From Thiomonas intermedia (GTDB lineage: Bacteria; Pseudomonadota; Gammaproteobacteria; Burkholderiales; Burkholderiaceae_C): DNA of 64,000 bases. A program made the translations under genes and the position numbers. Under the pieces are notes generated by a model. The model searched no databases and had not been told where the DNA came from. It worked only from the letters and a program-made list of their open reading frames with translations. The stretch spans positions 558,001 to 622,000 of the forward strand of contig NZ_CP020046.1 of NCBI RefSeq assembly GCF_002028405.1. The letters are read 5' to 3'. Numbering within the stretch: the first letter of the stretch is position 1; the number at the start of each line of letters is the position of its first letter. This document shows positions 26,750-32,941 of this stretch, piece by piece.

Positions 26750-28654
26750 ATGGCCACCCTGATTCCTGCGCTGGGCTCCTGCGTTTCGCGCATGACGCCC
26801 GGCGAGCGCCGCACCGCCGAGCGGCTTGAACAGAAGCTCGACGCCGACTACCTGCTCTGGTACGACGTGGCCGTCGGCCCCCGGCACCAGCACCCGGACT
26901 TTGTCGTCATGCACCCGCGCCGGGGCATCCTGATCCTGGAGGTCAAGGACTTCCGGCTCTCCACCCTCATCCAGGCCAACAAGCAGACCTGGGACATCCA
27001 CGGCGAGCTCGGCCCCAAGACCATTCCTAACCCGCTGGAGCAGGCCCGGCAGTACGCGCACCAGGTGGTCCACGCGCTGGAGCGCGACCCGCAGCTGGTG
27101 CAGCCCGAAGGCCGGCACCAGGGCAAGCTGGCTTTTCCGTGGAGCTACGGCGTGGTGCTGCCCAACATCACCCGCGCGCAGTTCGACAAAGCCGAACTCG
27201 CCCACGCCATCGAACCGCACCGCGTCATCTGCCAGGACGAGATGATTGAGGCGGTGGAGCCCGAGGCACTGCAAAGCCGGCTGTGGGACATGTTCCCCTT
27301 CATGATGGGCGGCGTCATGTCGCTGCCGCAGATGGACCGGGTGCGCTGGATCATGTTCCCCGAAGTGCGCGTGCAGGTGCAGGACCAGCTGTTTGACGAC
27401 ACCGACGAAGCCGCCGAACTGCCCAGCATCATGCGCGTGATGGACCTGCAGCAGGAGCAGCTGGCCCGCAGCCTGGGCGACGGGCACCGCGTCATCCACG
27501 GCGTGGCCGGGTCGGGCAAGACCATGCTGCTGGGCTACCGCGCCGAACACCTGGCCAAGGCGCAGACGGCGGCCAGCAAACCCATCCTCATCCTCTGCTT
27601 CAACGAACCGCTGGCCCGGCAGCTCGCCCGCGTGATGGCCGCCAAAGGCATTGCCGACCGCGTGCACGCCGTGCACTTCCACAAATGGTGTCGTCAGCAA
27701 TTGGTGGCCTACGGGCAAGACCTGCCCGACAACAACCAGTCCGTCACCGACAAGATGGCCGACATGGTCCAGCGCGTCATCACCGGCGTGGACCGCCGCC
27801 AGATCCCCAGCGGGCAATACCAGGCCGTGCTCATCGACGAAGGCCACGACTTCGCGCCCGAATGGCTGCGCCTGGTGGTGCAGATGGTGAACCCCGCCAC
27901 CAACAGCCTGCTCGTGCTGTTTGATGACGCACAAAGCATCTACGAACGCACGCTGAAGAGCAAAAACTTCAGCTTCAAGAGCGTAGGCATCCAGGCGCAG
28001 GGGCGCACCACCATCCTCAAGATCAACTACCGCAACACGCGGCAGATCCTGCAAACCGCCAGCCTCGTCGCGGCTGAACATGTGTACCCCCACGCTCCGC
28101 CGCTGCGCGGGTCGCTGCCCCCCAAGGGGGCTGATCCGGCTTGGGGCGGCCCGGCGCCGGATCGTCTACTGACCGCCGAAGCCCAGGACGACGACGGCGT
28201 GCCCCTGCTCAAGCCCGTGAGCTGCGGGCGCGACGGCGAGGCGCCGCTCATCATCCGCCTGCCCACCCTGCGCGAAGAGGTGGCCCAGGTGGCCGAGCTG
28301 CTGGCCACCGCCCACCGCGAAGGCCACGCTTGGGCCGACATGGCCATCCTCTGCCGCCACCACAGCGAAATGGACCTGTGTGCCGAATTCCTGCGCAAAC
28401 GCAAGCTGCCGCACCAGGTGCGCAAACACTCAGGCGAGTTCAACCCCGCGCATGACAGCATCAAGGTGATAACGCTGCACGCCAGCAAAGGGCTGGAGTT
28501 CCCGGTAGTGGCACTGGTGGGCGCCGGGCGCATGCCCGCCGAGGGCGAAGACGAGCGCGAGGAAGCGCGGCTGTTCTATGTGGGGGCCACGCGGGCGACG
28601 CAGCGGTTGGTGATTGGGGCCAGTGGCAACGGGAAGTTCGCTGCGCGCCTGTAG
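26750..28654 (+). CDS. NERD-domain UvrD-like helicase
   Basis: A 634-residue protein with an N-terminal NERD nuclease-related domain (HPDFVVMHPRRGILILEVKD, ~residues 42-61), then superfamily-1 helicase motifs: Walker A HGVAGSGKTMLLGYRAEHLA (~248), Walker B VLIDEGHDFAPEW, FDDAQSIYERT, and C-terminal VITLHASKGLEFPVVALVGA with VGATRATQRLV. Such proteins are often found in accessory or defence islands; no role is proven. I use the ATG at 26750. Residues ~445-471 come from an in-frame palindromic element. The 3' end exists again as two partial copies at 30031 and 31559. Confidence 0.9.
   Translation: MATLIPALGSCVSRMTPGERRTAERLEQKLDADYLLWYDVAVGPRHQHPDFVVMHPRRGILILEVKDFRLSTLIQANKQTWDIHGELGPKTIPNPLEQARQYAHQVVHALERDPQLVQPEGRHQGKLAFPWSYGVVLPNITRAQFDKAELAHAIEPHRVICQDEMIEAVEPEALQSRLWDMFPFMMGGVMSLPQMDRVRWIMFPEVRVQVQDQLFDDTDEAAELPSIMRVMDLQQEQLARSLGDGHRVIHGVAGSGKTMLLGYRAEHLAKAQTAASKPILILCFNEPLARQLARVMAAKGIADRVHAVHFHKWCRQQLVAYGQDLPDNNQSVTDKMADMVQRVITGVDRRQIPSGQYQAVLIDEGHDFAPEWLRLVVQMVNPATNSLLVLFDDAQSIYERTLKSKNFSFKSVGIQAQGRTTILKINYRNTRQILQTASLVAAEHVYPHAPPLRGSLPPKGADPAWGGPAPDRLLTAEAQDDDGVPLLKPVSCGRDGEAPLIIRLPTLREEVAQVAELLATAHREGHAWADMAILCRHHSEMDLCAEFLRKRKLPHQVRKHSGEFNPAHDSIKVITLHASKGLEFPVVALVGAGRMPAEGEDEREEARLFYVGATRATQRLVIGASGNGKFAARL
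28083..28163 (-). repeat. Palindromic element B inside the helicase gene (inverted relative to A and E)
   Basis: Read on the minus strand it has arms GATCCGGC/GCCGGATC around the 15-base loop GCCGGGCCGCCCCAA, then the 16-base palindrome AGCCCCCTTGGGGGGC, then a GC-rich tail. Arm length, loop length and palindrome length equal those of the copies at 22757 and 37241; only the arm sequence differs and it keeps full pairing. It adds about 27 residues to the helicase without a stop. Confidence 0.88.
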
Positions 28655-28684
28655 GCAAAAGGCCAGGCCTGAACGGGCCGCACC

Positions 28685-29395
28685 TCAGCCGGTCTTCAAC
28701 ACCCTGCGCAGGGCACGAACCTTTTGCCAGAGCACAGCCTTCGGCATCGTCATGGCCATGGCCTGCATGCACCGATCCAGCCAGCCCTGGCGCTCCTGCA
28801 GGCGGTCAATCGCCTTGGCCAGGTCGCGCGCCACGGCAGGTCCATAGGCTTGTGTGGCCTTGGTCAGTGCCGCTCGCAACAAGGGCAGGCGCAGCTCCAT
28901 CATCGCCAGATCGATCACATCGCGGCTGAACACGCCATCGTCCGCCTGACGGTCTGAGTTGGCCAGCAGTTTGCACGTCGCCAGGTCGAGCCGCGTCAGC
29001 GTGCCGATGCCGCACACCACATCTCCAGGGCCAGGCGCTTCCAGTTCGATCCGGGCCTCTCGGACGATTTCAAACTTGATCGCCTGGCCGTCCATCTGCA
29101 CCACCGTTCGCACGCCATACTGATCGGCACGCACCTCGCGCAGCATGGTCAGTCGCTGCGCTCCGGGCCGCACCACCGCGTTGAGCCCGGTTGGCCCCGT
29201 GAGCAACTGGCGCAGTTCCCGGTAGCCCGCAGCGTCAGACACCAGAAAGTCGATGTCCACCGACTCGCGATACTCGCCGTAGCGCAAGGCGATACAGGTA
29301 CCCCCGCCGAACAGGCAGCTGTGCAGGCGCAACGCATCGCCGTCCAGCGCGGCCAGCACATGCGCAATGCGTTGGTGGTGTGGTCGTTCAAACAT
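28685..29395 (-). CDS. AbiEii-like nucleotidyltransferase toxin
   Basis: A 236-residue protein of the AbiEii/AbiGii nucleotidyl-transferase group. The key segment is LFGGGTCIALRYGEYRESVD followed by IDFLVSD, giving the conserved GGT and DxD active-site residues. LDLATCKLLANSDRQ is also typical. AbiEii-like toxins modify tRNA or other targets and are held off by an upstream DNA-binding antitoxin. The ATG at 29395 lies inside the antitoxin 3' end (overlap of 8 bases); an in-frame start further upstream is possible. Its stop lies 30 bases from the helicase stop. Confidence 0.85.
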   Translation of the reverse strand: MFERPHHQRIAHVLAALDGDALRLHSCLFGGGTCIALRYGEYRESVDIDFLVSDAAGYRELRQLLTGPTGLNAVVRPGAQRLTMLREVRADQYGVRTVVQMDGQAIKFEIVREARIELEAPGPGDVVCGIGTLTRLDLATCKLLANSDRQADDGVFSRDVIDLAMMELRLPLLRAALTKATQAYGPAVARDLAKAIDRLQERQGWLDRCMQAMAMTMPKAVLWQKVRALRRVLKTG

Positions 29396-29939
29396 CGGGC
29401 GACCCCACTGCCGCCGCATCCCCCAATCCCTGGCCCAGGCCATGTCCTATACCGGTACCCAGACCCGTTTGCAAGGCCAGAAGCAGCGCCTGCTCGGCGG
29501 GCGACATGGCCGCCGTATCCAGATGGCGCGCGTTGCGCTCGTAAATGCCAAGCGCCTCGACGGGCGTGAGCGCTTCGGTGCCGTGCACCTGCCAGGCCAG
29601 TGCCTTGAGCTGCGGGTAGTCCGCCAGGCGCACACGCACGGGTATCCAGCTGGCCAGATTCGGCCCATTGACATCTTCGGGGCGCGTGGCTTGGGCGTCT
29701 TCGGCGTTCAGCGCCACCAGCGACAGTCCCAGCGCCGCCATGGCGTTGGCCCAGGCGCCGGCCGCCACTGAAGGCTCTCCCTTTTCGATGCGATGCAGCG
29801 TTACCCGCGACATTCCTGCAGCCTCCGCTGCCGCTGTGCTACTCACCCGCAAGGCCTTGCGGCGCGCGCGAAGCTGCGTGCCCAAAGCCTGCAGCAGGGC
29901 GGTGCTTTGGGCGGTCGGAAGGGGTGGTTTGGCAGGCAT
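29388..29939 (-). CDS. XRE-family helix-turn-helix antitoxin partner of the AbiEii-like toxin
   Basis: A 183-residue protein with an N-terminal Cro/C1-type HTH (LGTQLRARRKAL to GMSRVTLHRIEKGEPSVAAG, residues ~19-60), followed by a charged central part and a Gly-rich tail. It precedes and overlaps the toxin gene, as in type II/IV modules where the antitoxin also represses the promoter. A consensus -35 and a -10-like box lie directly upstream (29949-29976), with an inverted CAAT/ATTG repeat in the spacer. Confidence 0.83.
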   Translation of the reverse strand: MPAKPPLPTAQSTALLQALGTQLRARRKALRVSSTAAAEAAGMSRVTLHRIEKGEPSVAAGAWANAMAALGLSLVALNAEDAQATRPEDVNGPNLASWIPVRVRLADYPQLKALAWQVHGTEALTPVEALGIYERNARHLDTAAMSPAEQALLLALQTGLGTGIGHGLGQGLGDAAAVGSPDV

Positions 29940-29948
29940 ATGTTTCCC

Positions 29949-29976
29949 ATTCTGTTCAATTTGGCGATATTGTCAA
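29949..29976 (-). promoter_or_regulatory. Promoter of the AbiE-like module, near-leaderless
   Basis: On the minus strand a perfect -35 TTGACA (29971-29976) is followed after 16 bases by CAGAAT (29949-29954, 4 of 6 to TATAAT). The start codon at 29939 is only nine bases after the -10 box, so transcription would begin about three bases before the ATG and leave no room for a Shine-Dalgarno site. The spacer contains CAAT-N8-ATTG, a likely operator for the HTH protein. Confidence 0.55.
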
Positions 29977-30030
29977 GCATGAGAAGCATTTGTTGTCTCG
30001 CCTACATGAGCCCTCAAGCACGAGCGCTGC

Positions 30031-30384
30031 CAGCGCGAAGGCCACGCCTGGGCCGACATGGCCACCGTCTGCCGCCACCACAGCGAGGGACATGTGCGCC
30101 GCGAATTGGGCTTGAAGCTGTGCAAACGCAAGCTGTCGCACCAGCTGCGCCGGAACTCGCCCAGCGTGTTCGACCCCGCGCACGACAGCATCAAGGTGAT
30201 GACGCTGCACGTCAGCAAAGGGCTGGAGTTCCCGGTGGTGGCGCTGGTCGGCGCCGGGCGCATGCCCGCCGAGGGCGAAGACGAGCGCGAGGAAGCGCGG
30301 CAGTTTTACGTGGGGGCCACGCGTGCGACGCAGCGGCTGGTGATTGGTGTGAGCGGCGGCGGGAAGTTCGCTGCGCGCCTGTAG
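30031..30384 (+). pseudogene. Partial second copy of the NERD helicase 3' end
   Basis: This stretch repeats the last ~118 codons of the helicase (compare 28311-28654) with scattered substitutions and the same in-frame end KFAARL-stop. It keeps HDSIKVMTLHVSKGLEFPVV and VGATRATQRLVIG, but has no start signal, NERD domain or ATPase half. The region before CRHHSEG differs more. The reading frame is open, yet it cannot make a helicase. It lies between the AbiE-like and MNT/HEPN modules. Confidence 0.85.
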
Positions 30385-30427
30385 GCCACAGGCGAGAGCT
30401 GCCCCTGATGCCCAGCCAGTTTCGGGG

Positions 30428-30844
30428 TCACACTGCGCTGAGCGCGTCGGCCACCTTCTGCGTGGCCGTTATCAGATCCTTCACAAGCCGCTCGTCCACC
30501 TCCAGCAAGCCCTCGTACTCACCCAGGTTGCGCTTGTTGTGGCACAGGTCCAGCACCCGCCACACCTCGGGCCCCAGTCCCAGCGTGTGCGGCAGCACCT
30601 GAAAGACGATGTAGCGGTTGGCGGCGCGGTAGCCCTTGGCGCGCAGCGCGGCCAGGCACAGTGCATGCGCCGCGTTGTAGGCCAGGTCGAAGCGGCTTTC
30701 CAGCGCCAACGTGGTGTTGCCCGCATCCAGCAGGCGAGCCCGACCGGTGCGCAGTAAACCTGCGATCTCGGCCGCGTCGGGCGGTTCCGGTTTGAGAGAG
30801 CCGCCAGGGCGGCTCAGGTTTTCAAGCGGGCGGGGCGGGCTCAT
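30428..30844 (-). CDS. HEPN-like protein paired with a nucleotidyltransferase
   Basis: A 138-residue, mostly helical protein. The segment SRFDLAYNAAHALCLAALRAK and the following GYRAANRYIVFQ resemble HEPN-domain partners of nucleotidyltransferases, ending HNKRNLGEYEG. I do not find the R-X4-6-H nuclease motif of HepT, so if it is a toxin its chemistry differs or is lost. Its ATG at 30844 overlaps the upstream nucleotidyltransferase by 23 bases, so the two are coupled. Family assignment is tentative. Confidence 0.65.
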   Translation of the reverse strand: MSPPRPLENLSRPGGSLKPEPPDAAEIAGLLRTGRARLLDAGNTTLALESRFDLAYNAAHALCLAALRAKGYRAANRYIVFQVLPHTLGLGPEVWRVLDLCHNKRNLGEYEGLLEVDERLVKDLITATQKVADALSAV

Positions 30845-31451
30845 GCTGCGGCGATTCCTCCTGGCCGATCAGCCAAATCTTGGGCTGTTGCATCACACGG
30901 TTGATGAACGCATTGTCGCCCTGCAGCCGCGCGCGGAAATCAGCGGCGGTGTAGATCGCCGGGTTGATCGGGCGGCCCATCGCCTGGCTCGCATCCTCCA
31001 GCGCACCTAACACCTCGCCATAGCCCAGCGTGTCGCTCACCACCAGCAAGTCCACGTCGCTCGCAGCAGTGTCTTCCTGTCTGGCCATGGAGCCGAACAC
31101 AAAGGCCCGCTCAATCTGCGGCGCCAGCGGCGCCAGCGCAGAGCGCAGCACATCGGCCAGCCCCATCGTCTTGAGCACCAGCCCGCGCAACTCGGTAAAG
31201 ACGGGCGACGCCGCATTGGCCTGAAAGTGCTTCTGGTTGCCCTGCTTACGCACGGTGAGCAAACCCGCTGCGGCCAGATCGGCCAGCTCACGCTGCACCG
31301 CACCCGCGCCCGACTGCGCCAGGCCAATCACCTCGTTCGTGTAGAAGCTGCGGTCCGGCGTGCCGAACAGCACGGCCAGCACGCGCTGGCGCACCTTGGG
31401 GAAAAGCGCGTCGGCTGCGGACGATGAGGTTGGCGTCTTTTTTTTACCCAT
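30822..31451 (-). CDS. Winged-helix/minimal nucleotidyltransferase fusion (antitoxin-like)
   Basis: A ~209-residue two-domain protein. Residues ~17-75 form a MarR/ArsR-like winged helix (FYTNEVIGLAQSGAGAVQRE, then LADLAAAGLLTVRKQGNQ). Residues ~105-150 hold a nucleotidyltransferase with GSMARQEDTAASDVDLL, an exact GS-X10-DXD. This puts DNA binding and AMP-transfer in one chain. I chose the ATG at 31451 (MGKKK); one at 31463 adds MKPN. Two ACCC-N5-GGGT palindromes cover the start, suggesting autoregulation. The HEPN-like gene follows with overlap. Confidence 0.82.
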   Translation of the reverse strand: MGKKKTPTSSSAADALFPKVRQRVLAVLFGTPDRSFYTNEVIGLAQSGAGAVQRELADLAAAGLLTVRKQGNQKHFQANAASPVFTELRGLVLKTMGLADVLRSALAPLAPQIERAFVFGSMARQEDTAASDVDLLVVSDTLGYGEVLGALEDASQAMGRPINPAIYTAADFRARLQGDNAFINRVMQQPKIWLIGQEESPQHEPAPPA

Positions 31452-31479
31452 ATTGGGTTTCATAATACCCAAAACGGGT
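31446..31479 (-). promoter_or_regulatory. Twin ACCC-N5-GGGT operator over the start of the wHTH-nucleotidyltransferase gene
   Basis: Two 13-base palindromes, ACCCATATTGGGT (31446-31458) and ACCCAAAACGGGT (31467-31479), are spaced 21 bases apart, two helical turns, so both would face the same side of the DNA. A -10-like TATTAT (minus strand, 31462-31467) lies between them, and the first palindrome overlaps the start codon. Binding by the encoded winged helix would block its own transcription. Confidence 0.7.
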
Positions 31480-31558
31480 TCTATGAGGGGGTTCTGCCAC
31501 CCGGTCGCGAGCAAGACCCCTCATGCCGTCCACCACGAAGGACGCGGCCACTACAACG

Positions 31559-31799
31559 TGGGACATGTGCGCCGAATTCCTGCGCAAACACAACCTGCCA
31601 CACCGGGTGCGCCCGAACTCATCCAGCGTGTTCGGCCGCACGCCAGCATGGCCTGGAATTCCCTGTAGTAGCCCTGGTGGGCGTGGGCCAGATGCACTCA
31701 GAGGGCGAAGACAAGCGCGAGGAAGCGCTACTGTTTCATGTGGGGACTACGCGGGCGACGCAGCGGTTGGTGGTTGGAGCGACTGGCAGTGGGAAGTTG
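31559..31799 (+). pseudogene. Degenerate third copy of the NERD helicase 3' end
   Basis: Starting at GGACATGTGCGCCGAATTCC, the sequence follows helicase codons for LCAEFLRKxxLPH. It then has a ~33-base deletion over the SIKVxTLHASKG region, resumes with GGAATTCCC and the GEDEREEA block, and fades after GGGAAGTT without the stop. Some positions match the full copy and others the second copy (CCAGCGTGTTCG). It is frameshifted and not coding. The Phd/VapC module begins ~20 bases later. Confidence 0.82.
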
Positions 31800-31815
31800 C
31801 CTCACGCATTCGCAC

Positions 31816-31839
31816 TACAATCTGACTAATCTAGTCAGA
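31816..31839 (+). promoter_or_regulatory. Promoter/operator of the Phd-VapC module
   Basis: A -10-like TACAAT (31816-31821) runs into a perfect eight-base inverted repeat, TCTGACTA-ATC-TAGTCAGA (31821-31839). The antitoxin ATG is at 31853 with GGGAG six bases before it. The operator covers the expected transcription start, the usual arrangement for Phd/YefM autorepression. I see no good -35 box. Confidence 0.65.
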
Positions 31840-31852
31840 CCTGGGAGTCTCC

Positions 31853-32104
31853 ATGCACATCTGGCAAATGCAAGAAGCTAAATCGCGCCTTTCCGAGGTG
31901 GTCAAAGAGGCCGAGCGCGACGGCCCGCAGGAAATCACGGTACATGGCAGGTCGGTGGCCGTCGTGCTGTCGCGCGCCGAGTATGATCGTTTGGCCGGTA
32001 CCGGTGAGTCACTGGCTTCCTTTATACGCCGCTCGCCGTTGGCGAATGCAGAGGATCTCGATTTCCCGCGTGACACCAGCCTCACGCGGGAAAACCCCCT
32101 GTAA
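31853..32104 (+). CDS. Phd/YefM-family antitoxin
   Basis: An 83-residue antitoxin. The N-terminal WQMQEAKSRLSEVVKEAERD and the following QEITVHGRSVAVVLSRAEYD is the Phd/YefM DNA-binding fold, and the acidic, less ordered tail (from ~55) would wrap the toxin. It lies three bases before the PIN-domain gene and is preceded by a perfect palindrome, so it probably represses its own operon together with the toxin. Confidence 0.9.
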   Translation: MHIWQMQEAKSRLSEVVKEAERDGPQEITVHGRSVAVVLSRAEYDRLAGTGESLASFIRRSPLANAEDLDFPRDTSLTRENPL

Positions 32105-32107
32105 CCT

Positions 32108-32524
32108 GTGAGCTACCTCGTCGATACCAACGTCCTGTCCGAACTGCGACGTCGCGAACCGGCACCAGCGGTTGTGCAGTGGATGGAAGCGCGCCCGACC
32201 ACAGCCTTGTATCTGTCTGTCCTGACCGTGGGCGAATTGCGCAAAGGCATCGAGGCGATGACCGCTGGCCTGCGCAAACAACAACTGCTCGACTGGCTGG
32301 ATGTTGAATTGCCTGCGTTCTTCGCAAACCGGCTGCTCCCGGTCGATCTGAAGGTCGCCGAACGCTGGGGAAAATTGCTGTCACAAGGCGGGCGCCCTCT
32401 TCCCGCCATCGACAGCCTGCTTGCCGCTACCGCCCTGACCCATGATCTGACCCTCGTGACTCGCAATGTGCGTGACTTTCAGTTTTCAGGGCTAGCGGTC
32501 ATCGACCCTTGGGCCGCCAAGTGA
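32108..32524 (+). CDS. vapC: VapC-type PIN-domain ribonuclease toxin
   Basis: A 138-residue PIN nuclease beginning YLVDTNVLSELRR (first catalytic Asp), with LTVGELRKGIE (Glu), PAIDSLLAATAL (Asp) and TLVTRNVRDF (final Asp/Asn region). All acidic residues expected for Mg-dependent RNA cleavage are visible; VapC toxins often cut initiator tRNA or rRNA. The start is GTG at 32108, three bases after the antitoxin stop. Confidence 0.92.
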   Translation: MSYLVDTNVLSELRRREPAPAVVQWMEARPTTALYLSVLTVGELRKGIEAMTAGLRKQQLLDWLDVELPAFFANRLLPVDLKVAERWGKLLSQGGRPLPAIDSLLAATALTHDLTLVTRNVRDFQFSGLAVIDPWAAK

Positions 32525-32606
32525 TCTGGCCTGGCGATTATTTCAATTCTGACTCGCGCCAACGTCTTCGCCACGCCCCCAGTCCCTCTCTTGTTCTTGA
32601 ACAACC

Positions 32607-32843
32607 ATGCCCAGCGATACGTCCTTCTACGTCTACGCTCTCAAAGACCCACGAGTGTCGCCAGCCTTGCCGTTCTACATTGGCAAAGGAACGGGGACGC
32701 GCTCCTTTGACCATCTTGTCAAACCTGATTACGGCGGAGGTTCGAAGGATTATTTGTCCTATAGCCTGATCGGCATCCTCATGCGCGAAGGCAAGCTAGA
32801 TCGTTCTCAAACGGGAATGAAACATATCGCCCGCGTGGACTGA
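32607..32843 (+). CDS. Truncated GIY-YIG-like domain protein
   Basis: A 78-residue open frame whose start, FYVYALKDPRVSPALPFYIG followed by KGTGTRSFDHL, matches the first strands of LEM-3-like GIY-YIG nucleases. Those proteins are two to three times longer; here the frame ends after ~35 further residues with no catalytic Glu region. It is probably a broken remnant at the right edge of the accessory island. Nothing recognisable follows up to the epimerase gene at 32942. Confidence 0.55.
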   Translation: MPSDTSFYVYALKDPRVSPALPFYIGKGTGTRSFDHLVKPDYGGGSKDYLSYSLIGILMREGKLDRSQTGMKHIARVD

Positions 32844-32941
32844 CCCGTTGTCAGACGTCACCGGTCAATATCTCCACGCATCGAATGCCCCCCAGTTCGA
32901 ATCAAATTCATCATCTGGGTAGTACCGCCAACTTGTCATTC

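Noticed and set aside
30058-30384. Separate small helicase-like gene
   Set aside because: The frame is open but is only the repeated tail of the NERD helicase, without ATPase motifs or a start signal.
25879-32941. Target-site duplication or integrase bordering the island
   Set aside because: No matching short repeats were seen at the two borders, and no transposase or recombinase gene is present.
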